From Heloderma charlesbogerti (lineage: Eukaryota > Chordata > Lepidosauria > Squamata > Helodermatidae): DNA of 64,000 nucleotides. The stretch's first letter is position 1, and every line of letters begins with the position of its first letter. The stretch is from NCBI GenBank assembly GCA_026122225.1, contig JANEZZ010002679.1:682001-746000 (forward strand), read 5' to 3'. Below, piece after piece: positions 46,601 through 61,600 of the stretch. Both the position numbers and the translations under genes were made by a program. The notes beneath the pieces were generated by a model. That model was given only the letters and a program-made list of their open reading frames with translations. It searched no databases and was not told the origin of the DNA.

Positions 46601-49600
46601 ATCTCAACCCAAGAAATTCTGTGATTACTGCAAATGCTGGATAGCAGACAACAAGCCTGTATGATGGTCTACTACAGTACTTTTAAATGAACCTGAAGTA
46701 CAATAATTTGACTTATATAGCTTAGATTAACTTCTGTCAGTAGGTCAATGCATCCTTAGAAATATAGAGAATAGTGGCAACCCACTCCCTACTTCAGTCT
46801 CTCTGCCTGGAGACAGGGAACACAATCAATACACACCCCTGCTGCATTGCACTCTGTTGGCATCCCCCCTCCCTTGGCACCAGAGCAGTAGTCAAATCCT
46901 AGCAAATTCCAGGTATATCGGGGGCCCAGATTTATTGATTTTTGACAGGATTCTTGAGAAGCAGGGTGAAAAGCAGTAGAATAAAGGGGCTTGGGGAGCA
47001 ATCCTACACACCATCAAGTCCCGTTGAACTCAGTGGAACTTACTTATGTGTGGATATGCACTCTTAGTATAAAAACATTGTTGGCACTGCCATAAAACCA
47101 ACTAAAATGTCTGGGTGAATAAAAGGGTATTGACCTGCAACTTAAAAGCTAAGGCACCAAGCAACTCCCCCTGAAGAGGGCATTCTATAAGCGGAGTGCC
47201 ACCATGGAAAACTCCCTTTTCATAGATATTACCTGCCTCGCTTCTGAAAGCAGGAGCACATGGAGTAGGGCCTCTGATGCTAATCTCAATTCTTGGACAG
47301 GTTAGTATAGAACACAGCACACTAGCCATGTAGTGCTTTAAAGGTTAAACGTCTTGTGTTCTTATTTATTTAATAAATTTCTTAATTGCCCATCTGGTTG
47401 GTCACCTGGCCACTCTGGGCGATGTACAATAGTACAACAGTTTAAAACAATGAAATTACACATTAAAACATTGTATTTCTAAAAATACCCTAATCCACCC
47501 CAAATGCCTACCTGAACAACCACGTTTTTAATGCACGACGGAAGCTCATTAAAGAGGGGGCATGATGGAGTTCCCTAGGGAGGGAGTTCCACAGAGTGGG
47601 GGCCACCACAGAGAAGGCCCTCTCCCTCATCCTCACCAGCCTAGCTGTCTTGGCTGATGGGACAGAGAGAAGGCCATCCGAGGCTGATCTTGTTGAGCAG
47701 CCTGTCTGGTGTTGCTCGAGGTGCTCCTTGAGGTAGGCTGGGCCAGAACTGTATAGGGTTTTAGAAGTCAAAACCAACACCTTGAATTTGACCCGGAAAG
47801 CAACTGGTAACCAGTGCAACTCCTTCAGCACCGGAGTGATGTGATCATGCCAGCGGCTGCCTTTAATCAGGCGAGCTGCCACATTCTGCACCAGCTGCAG
47901 CTTCTGAACTGTCTTCAAAGGTAACCCCATGTAGAGCACATTACACTAGTCCAGACAAGAGGAGACCAAGGCATGTACTACCGATAGGAGCAGATGGTTG
48001 GAAAGGTAAGGGTGCAGCTGCCGTATCAGATGGAATTGATACAGCGCTGTCCGGTTCACAACTGACACCTGAGCCTCCATGGACAGCTGGAAGTCTAAAA
48101 TGACCCCCAGGCTAAGGACCTGGTCTTTCAAGGGTAGCCATACCCCATTCAACACCAGATCAACATCCCCCAACCTCCTCTTGTCTCCCACCAAAAGTAC
48201 CTCGGTCTTGTCAGGGTTCAGCTTATTCCTCCCCATCCAGCCACTTACCATCTCTAGACATTTGGACAGGGATTCTATGGCCAACCTTGATGAAGATTTG
48301 AACGAGAGGCAGAGCTGCGTGTTATCCACATACTGATGACACTGCACCCCAAACCTCCTGATAGCCCCCAGCAGCTTCACATAGATGTTAAATAGCATCA
48401 GGGACAGGATGGAACCCTGTGGCACCCCACAAGTGAGCAGCCATGGGTCCAAAACCTCCTTTCCCAGTGCTACCCTCTGGTACCTGCCGGAGAGGAAGGA
48501 CCGGAACCACCGTAATACAATGTCTCCAATCCCCAACCCCTCCAGGCAGTCCAGGAGGATACCGTGGTTAACGGTATCAAAAGCCACTGAGAGGTCGAGG
48601 AGAACAAGGATTCACCCGTGTCCAAACCCCTTCTTATATCATCCACCAAGGCGACCAAGGAAGGCCGTTTCTGTCCCATGCCCAGGCCTGAAGCCCTATT
48701 GAAATGGGTCTAGATAATCAGTTTCTTCCAAGTATGCCTTCAACTGCATCGCCACCACCCTCTCAATCACCTTGCCCAAAAATGGCAGATTTGAGACTGG
48801 GCGAAAGTTGTTCAGAACTTGGGGATCCAAGGAGGGCTTCTTTAAGAGCAGTCTTATCACTGCCTCCTTGAGAGCTGATGGCATCACTCCCTCCTCAGTG
48901 GAGCATTCACTATCATCCTGATCCCCTCACCCAGTCTCTCTCTGCAGCCCATAATGAGCCAAGATGGGCAAGGATCAAGTAAGCAGGTGGTCGGCCGTAC
49001 AGATGAAAGCATCTTGTCCACTTCATCAGAAGGAAGAAGCTGGAACCGATCCCACAAAACTGGTTTGCCACAGGCTGCCTCTCACTTGCTGACTGTATCC
49101 ACGGCACATGGAATAACATTCCTGATCCAGTCAATTTTATCCACAAAGTGCCTTGCCAAGGCCTCACAGGAGGCCTTAGAATGCTCCAGTGGTTCCGGAG
49201 CAACTGGACTGACCAGGCTCCGGACCACTTGGAACAGCCTCCTGGGACAGCACTCTGCAGACACAATAGAGGCAGCATAATATTCTTTTTTTGCTGCCTT
49301 CACTGCCACGTGATAGGCTGAAGATATAGCTCTAGCCGTCCTCAGAGCGAGACTTCCGCCACTAGTGCTCTAGCTGTCTCACCTCCTGTTTTGGAGGTCG
49401 TAACCGCAGATTGAACCATGGTGCAGTTCAAACCCTGTTCAGGGAGAGAGGGCGTTACAGAGCCACCTGATCTAACGCTCCAGTGATTGCAACATTCCAG
49501 CCACCCACCAGGGTCTTGACTGAGTGGCTGTTTGCATGCTTCAGAGAAGCCCCAAGCGCATTCAGGAATCCATTTGGATCCATAAGATACCTCGGGCAGA

Positions 49601-52600
49601 GCATTTTAATGGGTCCTCCACCCCTGCGGAGGGATTATGGAACCAAGAAGTACAACACCACCAGATAGTGATCTAACCATGACAAGAGGGTGGTGGATAT
49701 ACCCCCGACTTCCAGATCACTCTCCGCTTCTCCAGAAACAAACACAAGGTCTAGCGCATGACCGGCTACATGGGTGGGCCCAGCTGGAATAGGGTACAAC
49801 TCCCAGGAAGCCATGGTCTCCATGAAGTCCCGAGGTGCCCCCATGAGGACGGCCTCTGAATGTACATTGAAGTCCCCCAGCACCAATAAGTTAGGAGACT
49901 GCACATGCACATCAGAGACCACCTCAAGCACCTCGGCCAGGGAGTCAGTCATGCAGCAGGGTGGACGGTACACGAGCAGAATCCCCTTCAGGCCCAACCT
50001 CTAGTACATACACTCGGCAACCTTGGTCTCCCAGAGAGGGGGTCTGGTGAAAACCAAGGACTCCTGGTAGATAACAGCCACTCCCCCTCCCCAATCCCCA
50101 GCCCTCGGCTGCTGTGCGTGTACGAAAATCCAGCTGGATACATGGCTGCAAGAGTTGGAGCAACGGCCTCAGCCAGCCAGGTCTCTGTAATACATGCCAG
50201 GACTGCAGCCTCATCCCATATCATGTCATGGATGACAGATGCTTTCTGGGAAACAGACATGGCATTACAGAACAGCAAACGAAGGCCAGAAGCTGGAGTT
50301 ACACCTCCACCAGCCATCCTTTGGCTCTGGACAGGCCCAGAACAGGGGATAGATATTACACATCTATCCCTTGTTCCCCTTACCTGGCATGGCCTGCCCC
50401 TAGTGCTCTGCCGGCACCTGCTGCCCATCCTCTGTATGTTCTGGCCTCCCACTACTGCCTCCGTCAGGTGGGCACATGCCCTCTTGCTTCCACCTATCAG
50501 GCAGGCTACCCACCCCCCACCAACAGTTAAAAACAAAAATCAACAAAATACATCCCCTTTACAGATACTGGCTCTCCCAGGCCACCTCAGCCAGCCAGCT
50601 TATATAGTCCTTCCAAGGAGGGACAGGTGGAGGTAGTCAGCACAGCTGGCTCAGTACCTGTGGGCCTGGTCCTGCAGGGACTGGTGGTCTGCCAGGCAGA
50701 AGTCCACAGAGAGAGCAGTGGCGGTGGTGACAAGCAGCAGGCACTCCCTCTTCCCTGGATGGTGGCTTCTTCTACAGATACTGGCTCTCCTGTTGAACTC
50801 TAGGTTTCTGATTGGTATACTTATCCTTAACCAAATCTTTGTTTTAATATCTCAATTGTGTTCAGTTGGAAATAATTTTCTTCCAACTCATGTTTCTATG
50901 AATTTTAATTATGCCTCTTCTTCTTTTAAAGAGCATAGACTTTCATGAAAGAGGAAAGAACCATAAGGAAAATGTGGCCAAGAAAATTAGTGAGGTAATT
51001 CAAATGTGATCTTGTTTAACCTAAATGTCTTACTTTGAATGCCAATATTATGGCATCCAATTTTTACTTTTTCAATTGCAGATTAAAAAGAAAAGTTTGG
51101 AAAAGGCAAAAGAAGAGGAAAAAATGTCAAAGGAATTTGCAGCCATGGAGGAAGCTGCAATGAAGGCTTATCAGGAAGATTTGAAAAGGCTTGGAGTTAA
51201 GGCAGGTAGGATCTAAAAGAGCCAAAGCAATGAACGATTAGGCTAAGCTCTGTTGCCTACTCTAACACAAGTTAGCCAGTATTCTGTCCTCACTCAGCAG
51301 CAACTGTCCAATGGTAGTGTGGAAATAACAATAAAGGCTGGACTACCCACAACTGCACAGCTCCACCACCAGTCCTGACATCACCCATAGTCAGCACCTT
51401 TAGCAACTACCAAGCAAAAACGCCAATCAACCTGCAGTAATGATATTTGTTTGTTTGTTTGTTTGTTTGTTTCATTTCTATACTGCCCAATAGCTGAAGC
51501 TTTCTGGGTGGTTCACAAAAATTAAAACCAAAGAGCACACAATAAAACAGTACAAAATATATAAAACATTAAAACCACAGTATAATAATACAACCAGAAT
51601 AAAACCTAGCAGCAATGCAGGGATTTAAAATACAGATTTAAAACAGCAAAGCTAAAAGTCTAGAAAGCTAAAATGCTAAAATGCTTGGGAAAATAAAAAG
51701 GTCTTCACCTGGCGCCGGAAAGAATACAGTGTAGGTGCCATGCAAACCTCACTAGGGAGCTCATTCCACAACCAGGGTGCCACAGCAGAAAAAGCCCTCC
51801 TAGTATCCTCCCACCTCACTTCCTTTGGCAGCATGTTTAATGGTGCTGGCAGCATTTATTCTGCTGTGCCCCTCTCTGCCATTGCCAATGAAGAATGCAA
51901 GAACAGTAGCCATTCTCTTGGGAGAGATATATTAGATATTCACCAGGTAGAGCATCCCGAAAAAGGAGGCAGCTCAGTTGCTGCTGTTTCTCCTCAAAGT
52001 TACCCAAGAATTTACAAGTAAAATAAGTCATTTATATTTTTAGTCTTCAACAGTTGCAGGATTTGTTTAGCCAAGAACCATAGCACCAACTCTGAAGGTG
52101 TGAGATTTGTGTGTTTGTTTGCTTTTAAATCTGGAACTTCATGTTTCAGAATCTGTAGGTCAGAGTTCAACACCAAAAAAGCAAGAAGAAAAGAAAGAAA
52201 AGAAGGAAAGGAGAAAAAAAGAAAGAGAGACCACAAAAACATCAGATAAAGCAAAGGAATGGGTGCAAGGATTTTCTCCAGAAGGCTACATGTATTATTA
52301 CAACACTATATCGGGAGGTAAAGCAAAGAATGTAAATTTAAGTATTCAGGTATATGTGAATGTGGCTCCTTTCTAATCCCCTCGCTGTCCTTTCCTACCT
52401 TTTCCATCGGAATAAAATAAATGTATGCAGCCCAAAGTGAAAGTTCCCTAGATAGAGTAATATTTGGCCACAGATGTCTTTCTTTCTGATTTTTTCTCCA
52501 GTCTAAAATTTATCATGGGTCACCATATACATTTACAAATGTCATTCATAATATGTCAGAATAATTTTTTCAAAGTGCAGACAGAACTGAACTCTGATTT

Positions 52601-55600
52601 TTATTTCTGTTTTTTTAAGAATCACAATGGGAGAAACCAGAAGGATTTCAGGACAACTCTCAAGAATCCCAAATGGTAACTGAATGTATAAAAACAAGTC
52701 CTATTTCTCTGTTACTGTTATACTGGGTTTCCAGTGTAATTTATCCTCCCCTCCTGTATGGAGTATGCACACACTGGATGCCCTTCAGATCCTTAGTTTC
52801 TTCCCTTACCATTGTAGGGGTTATTGCATTCCCCATCTGTCCTTGTTCCCTGAACTGACCCAATGCTACTGGTCACCCCTGCAGCCTCAACTTTCAGGAT
52901 GATGAGATTGGAGGAGGAGCTGCTGTGATATCAGAAGAGCATGCTGGATGGCCATCCAGCACTGACTCCCATTGAATTCCACGGAAGAAGTTTGCAGCCT
53001 GCAATAGGAACATTCTGGAGCTCAGCCTAGTTTTATTTCCCTGTCAGCTGTGTTTCTGGTTACAGCTCTTTTATGTTTGCTTGCGGAAATGAATGGCTCC
53101 CTTTTACAACTTAATCTTATTCTGATGTGCAGTTCACTAGTTAACTTGTACTAGTAACATTTTTATTTGTATTAATTTATTGAGCAACTTACAGTGCAAT
53201 GGTGTTATTTCACATGATGATAGTATCCCTATTCAAATGTTGCTCACACGAATAGGGTAAGTGTTGCAGGAAGGGGAGCCGGACTGTCTGTTTAGCCTCA
53301 CCTGCAAAGTCGCACTGCTGCTGCCCCTGTCGTCATGTTTGGCATGATTTTTTAAGTGGAGTGCTCCTCATGCAATGTGGAACCCTGCATAATCAGGAGG
53401 CTCCCTGTTTCAGAAGTTATGCTAAACATGGTGGGAGGAGTGCCACAACTTTGGGGGCAGAGCTGAAAGCACGGCCCTGATCCCCTTTTCACCACACTTA
53501 CCCAATTCATGTGACTTCAGTGCATGAATAGGGATCAAATCTCAAGCATATGAAAAAATTTATTTCATATTTAGGCTGCAATCCTATGCACACTTACCTT
53601 AGCCTGCAGTCCTATACATGCTACTTACTTCTAAGCGGACATATATAGGATTGTGCTGTTAATATTGAAACCTAGATTTTATTCTTAACTTTTCCAGAAA
53701 CCCTTTAAAGTGAATGCTGTATTTTCTCTCTACTGCTGAAAGGAACTTTTGCTTTTACAGGGGAGAGGAATTGCTTGTATTTTATATTACCCCAACCTAA
53801 TGAAAAATGTGGCATACCTGAAGATTCCAAATGCGAAATATAGTAGAGGGAGGTCAATACATTGCCAGGTGTTACAAGCCACGGGGTATGCTTTTGTTTG
53901 TTTTACAGTGATTAGGAGGCAGAGCGGAGAAAAGAAGATATCTAGTAATGTTAACAAAATTTGGGTAAACCTCAATTTTTGCAGTGGATTTCAGATTCTG
54001 GGAAAAATCACCTTTATCTGAATACCTGCCATTGTTAGATTACAATTTGTTTAAAATTTCCAAGCTGTTACATAACATTTTACCATGTTGCCTACTGTTC
54101 AGATGGCCAATATTATGCATTATATATACTAGGCCTTCAGTAATATAAGCCTTCAGGTAATATAAGCAAAAGAGGATAAATCTCTGCCTGAAGGAGATTA
54201 CACTCTAAATGTAGACAGTGTTGGAAAACAAGAGAGTGGAGAGATGGGATTGGCAAGGGTACCAAGGGATAAATGCCAGTAAATGAAGTTCCACATGTTT
54301 AGACTTCATTTCAGTGGGTTAATCCAGCCTTCCCCAGCCTAGTGCCCTCCACATGTGTTGGACTGTAACTCCCATAATTCCCAGACTCGGAATTACAGGA
54401 GTTGCAGTCTAACACATGTGGAGGGGGGCACCAGGTTGGAGAAAGCTGGATTAAGTCGAAGGCTTCATAGAAAAGATAAAAATATGACTTGGTTATCTAG
54501 GGCAGTGTTCTCCAACACTGTGTTCTCCAAATGTTTTAGACTACAACTCCCATCCCTGACTGTTAGCCATGGTGGATTGGCTGATGGGAATTGTAGTCCA
54601 AAACATCAGGAGGGCGCCATGTTCGGGAAGCCTGATCTAGGATTTATTGTTGAGCAATCTGCGCTGAATAATACATAATAAAGTTTAAAAAAATACCCTT
54701 CTGGGTTTATTTTCTCAAATTTAAATGGGTAGGATCAAAAGCAGGATTATCTAACAACACATTCATGTGCCAGAAGTCTATGGCTCAGGTATGTTCACTC
54801 ACAAGAGTAATTTCCAAGTCTACATACTGTGAACTTCATTTTGGACTTCACAACAGTTGTATTTTTACCAGGGAAAGTATAAATGTAAAGAATTCTAAGG
54901 AGAGGATTGGAGATAATTTTCTGTTTTAAAAAATCAGATAAATTTATCCATATTCCATTTCTGATTATTTAGGTAAAATCACAATGTTTTCATTAGCAGT
55001 GAAAGCCTAGACTTGTTTGGTTGCATTCAAGTGAGTTTTTGGTTAGTTTTTGATTGATTTGGCTTTCCTGTGTATTTGTCAGACAGCACAATGGATAGAA
55101 GGAGAAAGTGAAGATGGTCGCACCTATTACTACAATACAGAAACTGGGGGTAAGTAACAAAGGTTTCTTCTGACTGCTTCCAATGTGACAAAATTTCCTA
55201 CGCAGAAAGCATTCCTCTGTAGGCAATGGCACACGATCATGATGGGTATTTTCCTGTATATGCACAATGGTGAGGCATGATTGGCTGCAGCTTTTAGTGT
55301 TTATACATACAGCAAGATGCAAAGCTGCCCAGGCTTCATGACTTGCCCATGGATTGCATGCTATTTCCTACAGAGGAATGCTTTTCATGTAGAAATGTTG
55401 TTATGTTTGAAACAACCCTTGGTTCATTATACCTTGTCTACAGAAGTGTCACTTCTCTTCTCAATATTCACAGTTGGAACACTTCTAGTACCAAGCACAG
55501 GAGCAAGTTATTCTTGTTAGGGCTGACTTAGACATGAGGGCTCCCATGTGGAGGTCAACAAAAATATTTTCAAGGGGAATAATATTTAAAAATGCCTTAC

Positions 55601-58600
55601 CCTCTGTCTACTTGGTCCTGACTTCTGGCTTTGTTCTTTGACTGTGATTCCCTGGCGCAATTCCTGGCTTTTGGTTTGTAACTCATTCAGACCACTGCCT
55701 GTGACTCAATCCTGAAACAGGCGAATACCTTTTTATTTCCCCAGGCCTTTTGAATGTTGAATTTTAATCCCTGATATTTAACTTTTTGCTGTTACTTCTT
55801 ATCCACTACTTTTAGATTTTATTGTTGTGAGTAGTCAGTCAATTTTATTGCATATAATCATAGGTTTTAAGCCGGGACTGGCTTAAAAGTTCACAGAACA
55901 ATATATAATGAACAATATCCTCTATTTGTGGAGCCCAACATATATAAAGATGTTAAAATATGGGAATATTTGCATACCTCCATCCAAATATGCAGAGGAC
56001 ATAGTCTGGAAGTGTAATTCTGTATAATGCCTTCTTTAGCTCCTAACAAGTCAAGGAATTAAAAAAATTAGAGAAAAATTGCTCACCTTTATAAATATGG
56101 TACCACCTTCTCAATCCTATTTGTTGAATGGTTTCCACATCTTTACTAGCAACCTGTGAGTATAACTCATCTCTAATTTTAACCTTAGATTCACTTCATT
56201 GAAAGGAAGCCAATGAGAGAGAGAAATGGGCCAGTCTTTCAAAACAGGAGAAAGTCCAACCACCCCTGTTCTTCTGTTCTAAAGCACAGTTTAGCCAAAT
56301 GGTGGTCAGGCATGTTGATCGGTCTTTTCAAATAAAAGAGAATTGCCCTGTTCGCTCTGACAGACATTGATGTAGCCCCACTTCAGCATAAAGAAGAGCA
56401 GCTGGAGTACTAGGAGGAAGGATGAGAATGCCTCTTCGAAATTTATTCTGTATAACCACCAAACAGAATTTGTGCTAAGATCCCCTGCTCAAATATTTTC
56501 TATGCTGGCTGCACCAGCCGGCCTCCCATAGTTTTAAAGAAGGTATAACAAACTTTCACCAGTTTAGAAGCAGCCAAGACAATAGCGTACTTATGTGCTT
56601 TGCAGGACAGATCCTCTGAAAAATGTATGCCCAAATACTTGTAAATGAGCGTTGTTCAAAGCAGTGATTATCCAGGAACCATTTATGTCTTCACAGTCTT
56701 TTGGCAAACACCATAATTTTAATTTTATCATAATTGATTTTGCGACACTCATTTCTACAATAAGTTCCCAGCTTTTTCAATAATCTACTCCTCAAGTGTA
56801 TTGGGGGGTAGGGAAGCAACATAGTTCCTGTGGGCCTCAGCACACCTCTGGACATGTTTTTGGCATCCATCAAGGTGCCCTATCCTTACTACATTTTTTA
56901 ATTAACTTTCTTACTAGCAGCTGGGATTGCTGTGAACTAGGGTTATTTTGGTGCTGAAAACTGTACGTTCAGTGGAGTTGTTTAGTGTGTCAAGTTACTT
57001 GTCTTTTGCCACACCTCCCATGCCATTTTGTGGTGGTACCCAGGCCAGTTTCTCAAATTGCCAAATGTGTTCACAGCACCAAAATGGTTGCCTATCCCTG
57101 CTGTAATGGGTAACAAGACCTTATTGTCTGCACAGAAGAGGATATAGTTCTTATGTTGTTGTATGGATGGGGGTGGGCAGGGGGAGAGAAGATAGTTCAT
57201 CCACTATATTATTAATGTAAAAACTGAATAAGAAAGGTGCTAACAAACACCCCAGCCTTATCTCTCTGAGAGTTGTAATGTTTTCTGTCAAAGTCCCTAG
57301 ATGGTCAGCGCATACCTGCATGCTTGTATGGGTAGAAAGCTCCTGGATTAGAATAAGAAGACTCCTATCAATATTTCTGACCTGCAGTTTATTCCATAGT
57401 CTGGTCCTGTTTACCAGATCGAATGGTGATGAAAGATCAAAAGCAGCAAATGTGGATTTTGAAGATCCATAAACTGACTTCTGAATTAGATGCTGCAAAA
57501 TAAAATACTGGTCTTGTGCTGAATCTCTTCCAAAAGCAAGCCTGTTTAATATATTTGTTTAATCTTGCTGGCTTAATACAATACTGTTTACCACATTTGT
57601 ATATGTTGACTGTACTGCTGATGCTTCATATTCACATAGCACTAATTTACAGGTGATACTCAAACAATGGTTCTTGTCTGTGTTGTTCAGTATCAACCTG
57701 GGAGAAGCCAGATGATTTTACTTCTCCTTCAAATGAGAATAATCAAAATGAAAACTTTTCCGAAGAGAACTCAGAAATGGATTCAAAAGGAGAGGAATCA
57801 GATGCTGGAAAGGTGGGCAGCAAAAGTGAACTACGAAAGCCAAAACGAAATTTCCGGGTAAGTCATCCCTTCCCCCATCTGCTTTTGTTAAGATAGTCCA
57901 GTATAAAGCCAAATCTTTTATCAAACCATATTGATTATTTAAGTTAGAGAGAAAGTTGGATTTTGTGGGAGGCGGGGGGAATCAGCAATTCACTCTGACT
58001 TGAAAAGGTCAAATAATTGTTGTCAGAACAAGTGGGGAATTTTACTAATACATTTACAGACCATGCTCTGGGTTATTTAGATTGGCCATATATGATCATG
58101 ACTAAGGGCGCAGACCTATCAGGATAGGCAGCCACCTCCGAACTCAGAGGCGACTGCCTATCCAATGCACGGCAGGAGCATCGTGGAGGGGATCTTCCCC
58201 TCCGTGCTTCAGCCACCCTGCATTCATGGCTAGACAGCCGAAATTGGCTGTCTAGCTATGGGAAGTTGGAGCAGTGGGGCGGGAGTGGACGCCAGACAAT
58301 CTATAGGAAGCGTCAGAAAGGCACGTCCGCCTGCCCCGAGGAACACCCCATTTTCGCTGCTCCACGCTCCTCTTACGATCGTGGAGCATGGGGCCAATCC
58401 GCGCTATCTGTGAGGCACCGCAGGAGGGGGTGGAGATCAGTTCTCAGGGAACCAACCTCAGAGCGTGGGCTCCAAGGTCGGTTCCCAGGAACTAACCTAT
58501 CCAGTGGCCATCTAGCCGCTGACTAGCGGCCATAGGATTGCACCCTAAACTGCTTAGAGATATTTTTAATTATGGACAGCAGTATATAAATCTATTAAAT

Positions 58601-61600
58601 TAAAACAAAATGTTTTAGAGTAACTTTGCAGGTATCCCTTATCAGATTAACTTAGCTGAGGTAAATTTCAGTTCTTGTATGGAGATTTTGCATAGGCTTT
58701 ACAGATGTCTCTGCTTGCTCTAGAATTCCGAGGTAATGGATGTGTTTTCAGGAATCGCCTTCTGCACTTAATCATAGAAAGTAATTCAACACAATGGCTT
58801 GTTTCAGACAACACAATAACCAACGCTTAGGGGTTGAGAATGAGTTGAATGTTGGTTGTTGCTGAAACATGGGTTGTTGTGTTGTCTGAACCCAGTGGCA
58901 ATAACAAAAACTGTGGTTTGTTAACCATTAACAACCCACAGCTCACAACCCAACAGCATGGGTTCACTTCATGGTTTGTTTGTGGTTAACAAACCATGGT
59001 TTCTTCGAGCAGCTGGGTTCATACAACAGAACAACTCACAGTTCACCAACAACCCACGGTTCAAAGACAGCCCACACTCAACCTATACTCAAACCTTGAG
59101 TGTGGGTTATCGTGTTGTCTGAACTCAGTAAGTGACTGGATTTGCATGACATGATATGCCACAGTGAGTTGTGAGCCTTGTTAGTGTCAGTGTGGCTTAT
59201 TGTGATGTCCGAACCTGACACGGACATTTCAGTAGGGATGTACGAAAGTTCCACCACGGATCTCGGGGAGGCCGAATGCCAAAGGGGTGGGAGCAAATAA
59301 CTCCATTTGCTGACTTCCTTGGGACTCGAGGAAGTGTTGAAAGAGGGGAGGACACTGACATGTGTCAGTTCAAGACCTAATAGTGAGTGGATGACATTGC
59401 CAGGTGGGACTTATTGCTCCTCCCCGCTTTTGGTGCTCCTTTTGAGAGCACTTAGTTCACCCACATTTTCCCCCTTTTATGGTGCTTCCAAACTGTGCAA
59501 ATGGGTTCATACTTCCTCATAGTATTATTTTTCCCTGGTCCTTTGCAAGTGTGCACAGATTAACCTCTGTGCAGTCTTGCCTAGTCAGTTTCTTTGTATA
59601 TTACCTATTCCACTTAGGTGCTTCCTTTGATAGCTGTAACATACAAGGAAATTGACAAGGTGAGACTACACATAGTGGACAGCTGGTTCTCGGCACTTGC
59701 GAAAGACCAGGGGTGAAAAAACACCCATTTGCGCACTTCTGAGGCATCCAATTTTTTATTTTTTTTTAAGGTAGGAAATGAAGTAAATGCTCAAAAAAGG
59801 GGTAGCGATCAGAGTGGGGAGGGGGCCAGGAAAGTTTCCTGCCATAGGGATGAGGAGACAAGATGGGTTGCCATACAAAAGACACTGGGATACGCGCAGG
59901 GAGTGGACTGGACGACTGAGGGGGAAATAAGCCATGCCAAGCCACCACATGTCCAATCATCTGTTGGGAGTAACGTGGGTTGGCAAGCAAACAATCAACC
60001 CTCAGTGGTTTATTCTCTAAGGTAGCTTAGCATGATGTAACCAGCCCATAATCTACTTAAACACAAATTCTGCATTCAGTTACACTGTTAGTCTTCCAAT
60101 AGATGTTTATTACAACAGACCATTTTAAATGCAAACTGGGCATTTCTACACTTGGGCCACCTTTGAGGAAGTTGTACATGCCTAAATTCCATTTAAATCA
60201 GAGGCATGAAGGCACAAAATGGAATGCAGTTAACTTTTTACGGCTTGCAGCTGCTGTGTACAAAATTTGTCAAAGTTATGCCAATAAGAGTAAAAAGAAA
60301 AGTTGAATATTTTAAAGTTGATTAGCGTTAAACTGAAGGCAATGATTCAGAACTATTTATTTTCTTATTTACATTTTCTAATCATGTATTAAGTACAGTT
60401 GTTTTTAAACATTTTATTTTATTTTTTTAGAACAAAAATGATACCCAGTATCTTAAACGTTTGGCTCTCTTTTGTTTGAAGAAAGCAGTGTTGTTATAGC
60501 ATGTGAAGAAATTGATTTGTGTGGGAAAGCTTTAGTGTTTATATATACGTTGTGTGTAAAATAAGGTCTGAAGATGAAGGTGTTAACTATACGAGGAAAA
60601 AATGTGTGTCTTTTACATGAAGCTTGAGTCAAAGGAGAGATACAATGACCTCGTTCACACAACACAATAAGCCACAGTGGTTTATGAGCCTTGTTTGTGT
60701 CAGCATAGCTTATTGTGATGTCTGACCCTGGCATGGACTATTCCGGTTTTTTAACCGCACATAAGCCACCCGGAGAGCCCATGGCTTGTTGTTGAGGGCG
60801 GCTTGTTCTTAGGGTGACATGCAAACCCGGCAGCATGGCTTGTCCACAGCTTCTCACCACGGGCTGTAGAGCCACCTTGCAAAAAACCTGGTTGCTCCTT
60901 GCGATCTCACTAGTGCCGCCTTCAGCCTCCCTCCTGCCTCGTCAGTCATGTCCATTCCTCCACTGATACCGAAATGGCACTTGGGAATGTCCGTAACTTC
61001 TTCACAGTCTTTTTCTTTCTGTGCTTCAGAAGTATGCAAATGTGTTCATTTTTTATTTATTTTTCTGTTGTTCACAAGTGCGCACATTCATCTTTCCACT
61101 ATTTACTTTTGTCTTCTCAGCAGTACAGATCAATATCCCCTCTGTATGTGTTGAAATCCCACTTATCAATTTTATCCTTTCACTACATTATATCTTGAAC
61201 TGACATTTGTCAGTTTCCTCCCCCATTTCAGTGCTTGCCTCAATCCAGACAGAAAAATGAAATGCAATAGAGGTTGTGAACAGAAAAATTGTGCGGAAAA
61301 GGGGTAGCAATCAGAGTGGAGTGGGAAGATGGAAAAGTTTCCCTCCATAGGAACGAGGATACGAGAGGGATTGTGCCACAAAGACTCATGGGATATATGC
61401 CAGGAACAGGCAGGAGGACTAAGGGGAAGATCTTCAGATTGTGTGTGGACAGCTTGATAAAAATATCAACTTGGTGTGCAGCTGCCGTGAAAAAGTCAAA
61501 CTCAATGTTAGACATAATTAGGAAAGGAATCGAAAAGAAATCTGCCATTATCCTGCTGCCCTTATATGACCCTATTATGCGACCAGACGTGTAGTACTGT

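Noticed and set aside
49905..50636. Plus-strand open frame of 243 codons
   Set aside because: It is the complementary strand of the L2 endonuclease region. The minus-strand reading has the conserved motifs and this one has none.
52190..52230. Polypurine A/G-rich tract as a simple repeat
   Set aside because: It is coding: the Lys/Glu/Arg-rich linker in WBP4 exon 5, in frame with both neighbours.
57667..57861. Plus-strand frame starting MVLVCVVQ over WBP4 exon 8
   Set aside because: It begins in intron 7 and reads exon 8 out of frame; the correct frame continues WW2 from exon 7.
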